A stretch of 6,887 nucleotides of DNA from JAKZSU01 sp047517485. Its GTDB lineage: Bacteria > Pseudomonadota > Alphaproteobacteria > UBA7887. The stretch is taken from assembly GCA_047517485.1 (NCBI GenBank), contig JAKZSU010000105.1, forward strand, positions 1 to 6,887. The letters run 5' to 3'. Under the pieces are notes generated by a model that saw only the letters and a program-made list of their open reading frames with translations, ran no database searches and had not been told where the DNA came from. The stretch's first letter is position 1. Every line of letters begins with the position of its first letter. A program made the position numbers and the translations under genes. Below are positions 5,182 to 6,887 of the stretch, piece by piece.

Positions 5182-5622
5182 ATGGGGAGAGCGCGATTGC
5201 GATGCCGTCTCGGCCTGGTTTTCTGTGCCACGCTGGCCGCCTCGTGGTCGGTCGCGGCCGCCGATTTCGAATCCGGTCGCCAAGCGTTCGAGGACAGCGA
5301 TTACGCGACCGCGCGCGCCGAATGGACCTCGGCCGCGATCGACGGCGACCCGCGCGCGCAGTATGAGCTCGGCATCATGCTCGCCAACGGCGTCGGCGTG
5401 CCGCGCGATGTGATCTCCGCCTATGCCTGGCTGATGCTCGCCCACAAAGGCGGCATCGACGGCGCGGACGATCAATTCAACGCGCTGCACAAGGGCTATA
5501 TCCCGCGCCATTGCCATTTCGACGCGCTGCATCTGGTTCGCCAATTCGAGACCGGGCATCCGGAAAAACTCGCCGCCGGGGGGCGGCAGAAATCGCGCTG
5601 CTGGAAATTCAAACAACAATGA
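5182..5622 (+). CDS. Exported Sel1-repeat protein, short form (first copy)
   Basis: The protein has 146 residues. The signal peptide is about 1-27 (basic GRARLRCRL, hydrophobic LVFCATLAASWSV, cut AAA/DFE). A half-TPR-like start DFESGRQAFEDSDYATARAEW follows (split as DFESGRQAFE and DSDYATARAEW). One Sel1 unit lies at about 55-91: GDPRAQYELGIMLANGVGVP then SAYAWLMLAHKGG. The C-terminal part has RHCHF (C111 flanked by His) and C140. Sel1 repeats are helical scaffolds for protein contacts. The ATG at 5182 is chosen for the signal peptide and because an upstream TTG at 5134 would place the 5142-5169 hairpin inside the gene; no good ribosome-binding site supports either. Its stop overlaps an ATG at 5619 (ATGA), so it may be coupled to the cytochrome gene. 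It is paralogous to the Sel1 gene after the cytochrome. Confidence 0.85.
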   Translation: MGRARLRCRLGLVFCATLAASWSVAAADFESGRQAFEDSDYATARAEWTSAAIDGDPRAQYELGIMLANGVGVPRDVISAYAWLMLAHKGGIDGADDQFNALHKGYIPRHCHFDALHLVRQFETGHPEKLAAGGRQKSRCWKFKQQ

Positions 5623-5675
5623 CGGCGTCCGCTGCCCCGGCGCTAGGGCGGCGGATGGGGGAGGACGGATTGTTT

Positions 5676-6221
5676 ATGGTCTCGCGCTTGTTGCAAACAT
5701 CGATGGCGCCAGTCGTCGCTGCCATGGTCGTCGCCGCGCTGATCGCCACCTGGGTATCGCCCAGTTGGGCGCAAGTCACCAAGTCCCACCCCGGCGTCTC
5801 GGTCTATAAGCACGCCGGCTGCATCACCTGTCACAAATGGCATGGCATGGGCGGCCCCGGATACGGCGGCACGCCGATCAATTTCCGCGAGAATTTTCTC
5901 GACCGCGCCCAATTGATCGAGGTCATCGCCTGCGGCCGGCCCGGCACCGGCATGCCCTATCACAATCGCGAGGCCTATCGCGGCTACGACTGTTACGAAG
6001 GCATGACGCTAGAGGAAATGGACGCCGAGGACCGTCCCGGCAAGTCACGGGCGGTGCTGACGGTTCGCCAACTCAAGAGCGTTTCCGAATTCATCCTCGC
6101 TCACTTCTCGGGGCGCGACAACACGCTTCTGCGCGCCGACTGCGAAATCTTCTTCGGCGAAGGGCGGACGTGTCGAAAATTAGCAACCGACAGCGGCGGT
6201 GGCGGCGGCGAGGGTCACTGA
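5676..6221 (+). CDS. Periplasmic mono-heme class I-type cytochrome c
   Basis: The protein has 181 residues. The signal peptide is about 1-32 (MVSRLLQ, hydrophobic APVVAAMVVAALIATWV, cut near SWA/QVT), so it is Sec-exported and heme is attached in the periplasm. The heme-binding motif CITCH is at 49-53 with H53 as axial ligand, followed by KWHGMGGPGYGG. GRPGTGMPYH places M93 as the likely sixth ligand. A helix AVLTVRQLKSVSEFILAHFSG completes the fold. C86, C106, C156 and C166 are extra cysteines that could form two disulfides. A Gly-rich tail ends the protein. The ATG at 5676 has GGAGGA (5660-5665) 10 nt ahead and gives a normal signal peptide. The ATG at 5619 overlaps the Sel1 stop as ATGA and 5655 is another in-frame ATG; 5619 would add 19 residues. 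Its position between two Sel1 genes suggests a joint complex. The electron donor is unknown; relatives near quinoprotein dehydrogenases come to mind but no dehydrogenase is in the window. Confidence 0.92.
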   Translation: MVSRLLQTSMAPVVAAMVVAALIATWVSPSWAQVTKSHPGVSVYKHAGCITCHKWHGMGGPGYGGTPINFRENFLDRAQLIEVIACGRPGTGMPYHNREAYRGYDCYEGMTLEEMDAEDRPGKSRAVLTVRQLKSVSEFILAHFSGRDNTLLRADCEIFFGEGRTCRKLATDSGGGGGEGH

Positions 6222-6256
6222 CCCACCCATCATATTGGCGAGGAACACACAATCCG

Positions 6257-6760
6257 ATGAGAAATTTAACAAAAGCTGCGCGCGGCTTCGCGTTTCTGAT
6301 CGGCCTCGTGGCATTCGGCATTGCCCCCGCGTTCGCCGACTTCGAAGCCGGCAACAAGGCCTACGCCAAGCGCGACTACGACACCGCGTTCAAGGCCTGG
6401 CTGCCGCTCGCCAAGGCTGGCGATCCGGCGGCGCAGAACAATATCGGCTTCATGTTCCGCAAGGGCCGCGGCGTGCCGCCCGACGACGACGTCGCATTCT
6501 CCTGGTACAGCCGGTCCGCCGCGCAAGGTTTCCCCGACGCAATGACCAATCTCGGCTACATGTACGACGAATCGCGCGGCACCGAACAAGACCTCGTCGA
6601 GTCCTACAAGTGGTTCCTGCTCGCCCATGAGCGTGGCCGCGTCGGCGCCGAGGGCCATCTCAAGATTCTCGAGGACGATTATCTAACCCCCGAACAAGTC
6701 GTCGAAGCCAAGACCCGCGCCGCGGCGTGGTCGCCGAACCCCGAAATACGAGCCGACTAA
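6257..6760 (+). CDS. Exported Sel1-repeat protein, long form (second copy)
   Basis: The protein has 167 residues. The signal peptide is about 1-27 (MRNLTKAAR, hydrophobic FAFLIGLVAFGIA, cut PAFA/DFE). After DFEAGNKAYAKRDYDTAFKAW come two Sel1 units of about 36 residues: 55-90 (GDPAAQNNIGFMFRKGRGVP, then AFSWYSRSAAQ) and 91-127 (FPDAMTNLGYMYDESRG, then ESYKWFLLAHERG). A C-terminal helical stretch LTPEQVVEAKTRAA follows. The ATG at 6257 lies 35 nt after the cytochrome stop, with GAGGAA at 6240-6245, an 11-nt spacing. The frame is open back into the cytochrome gene, but that part is an overlap in another frame. By sequence it is the first Sel1 protein with one more unit: its start and end segments both align to that protein. 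The role is probably scaffolding of a periplasmic complex; no enzyme activity is indicated. Confidence 0.9.
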   Translation: MRNLTKAARGFAFLIGLVAFGIAPAFADFEAGNKAYAKRDYDTAFKAWLPLAKAGDPAAQNNIGFMFRKGRGVPPDDDVAFSWYSRSAAQGFPDAMTNLGYMYDESRGTEQDLVESYKWFLLAHERGRVGAEGHLKILEDDYLTPEQVVEAKTRAAAWSPNPEIRAD

Positions 6761-6786
6761 CACGACTACCGCATGGTCAACACCAC

Positions 6787-6812
6787 CCCGCACTGAGTGC
6801 AACGCAGTGGGG
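6787..6812. repeat. Imperfect stem-loop downstream of the second Sel1 gene
   Basis: CACTG (6791-6795) pairs with CAGTG (6805-6809), and CCC (6787-6789) pairs with GGG (6810-6812) with one bulged G. An alternative, GCACT/AGTGC at 6790-6800, competes. No T tract follows, so an intrinsic terminator is not supported. In the final 127 nt a GAGCGT (6832-6837) / ACGCTC (6865-6870) pair is followed by TTTAAAA, a slightly better but long-looped terminator candidate. I see no gene in 6761-6887. Confidence 0.3.
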
Positions 6813-6887
6813 CAAGCGCGACCGAGCGCCCGAGCGTATGCGAGGCAGCCTGCGTGGCGCGTGAACGCTCTTTAAAACAAGAGAACC

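Noticed and set aside
5837..6256. An upstream extension of the second Sel1 protein overlapping the cytochrome gene
   Set aside because: The extra 140 residues are an out-of-frame reading of the cytochrome gene. The signal peptide begins at 6257.
1..6887. CRISPR array, insertion sequence, phage or rRNA/tRNA genes
   Set aside because: No regularly spaced repeats, transposase or integrase-like protein, terminal inverted repeats or RNA-gene signatures were seen.

Overview
The window is GC-rich DNA from a Gram-negative bacterium. Codon use, Sel1 and cytochrome c relatives and the LivK-type binding protein suggest an alphaproteobacterium, perhaps Rhodospirillales-like. That placement is inference from gene style; no rRNA or tRNA is present to confirm it. 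Every gene I can support appears to encode an exported or membrane protein, so this is an envelope-centred stretch.

Left block, minus strand, 2258 to 1. Three tightly packed genes read leftwards: an outer-membrane beta-barrel protein with a Met-rich strand, a YfiR/DUF4154 periplasmic protein whose start overlaps the barrel gene's end, and a membrane sensor with two transmembrane helices, a CHASE8-like periplasmic domain and the start of a HAMP domain. The sensor runs off the left edge, so its output domain (GGDEF or histidine kinase) is not visible. YfiR-type proteins are known to gate CHASE8 sensors, so this looks like an outer membrane to periplasm to inner membrane signalling cassette.

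Middle. A 404-nt divergent intergenic region (2259-2662) holds a perfect 14-bp alternating GC palindrome and an AT-rich patch. It is followed on the plus strand by an orphan LivK-type substrate-binding protein (2663-3877) with no permease or ATPase gene next to it. Converging on it, with 12 nt between the stop codons, is a minus-strand secreted protein of unknown function with four cysteines (3890-4561). Its leader carries a perfect hairpin touching the ribosome-binding site.

Right block, plus strand, 4883 to 6760. After a 321-nt divergent region with an 11-bp direct repeat comes a run of four exported proteins: a 76-residue protein with a CX6C-X7-CX6C cysteine pattern, a short Sel1-repeat protein, a mono-heme cytochrome c with a GRPGTGMPYH axial-Met motif, and a second Sel1 protein. 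The second Sel1 protein resembles the first with one extra repeat unit. A GC-rich hairpin separates the first gene from the other three. I infer a periplasmic electron-transfer or redox module with Sel1 scaffolds. Its substrate cannot be read from the sequence. The last 127 nt hold no gene I can support.
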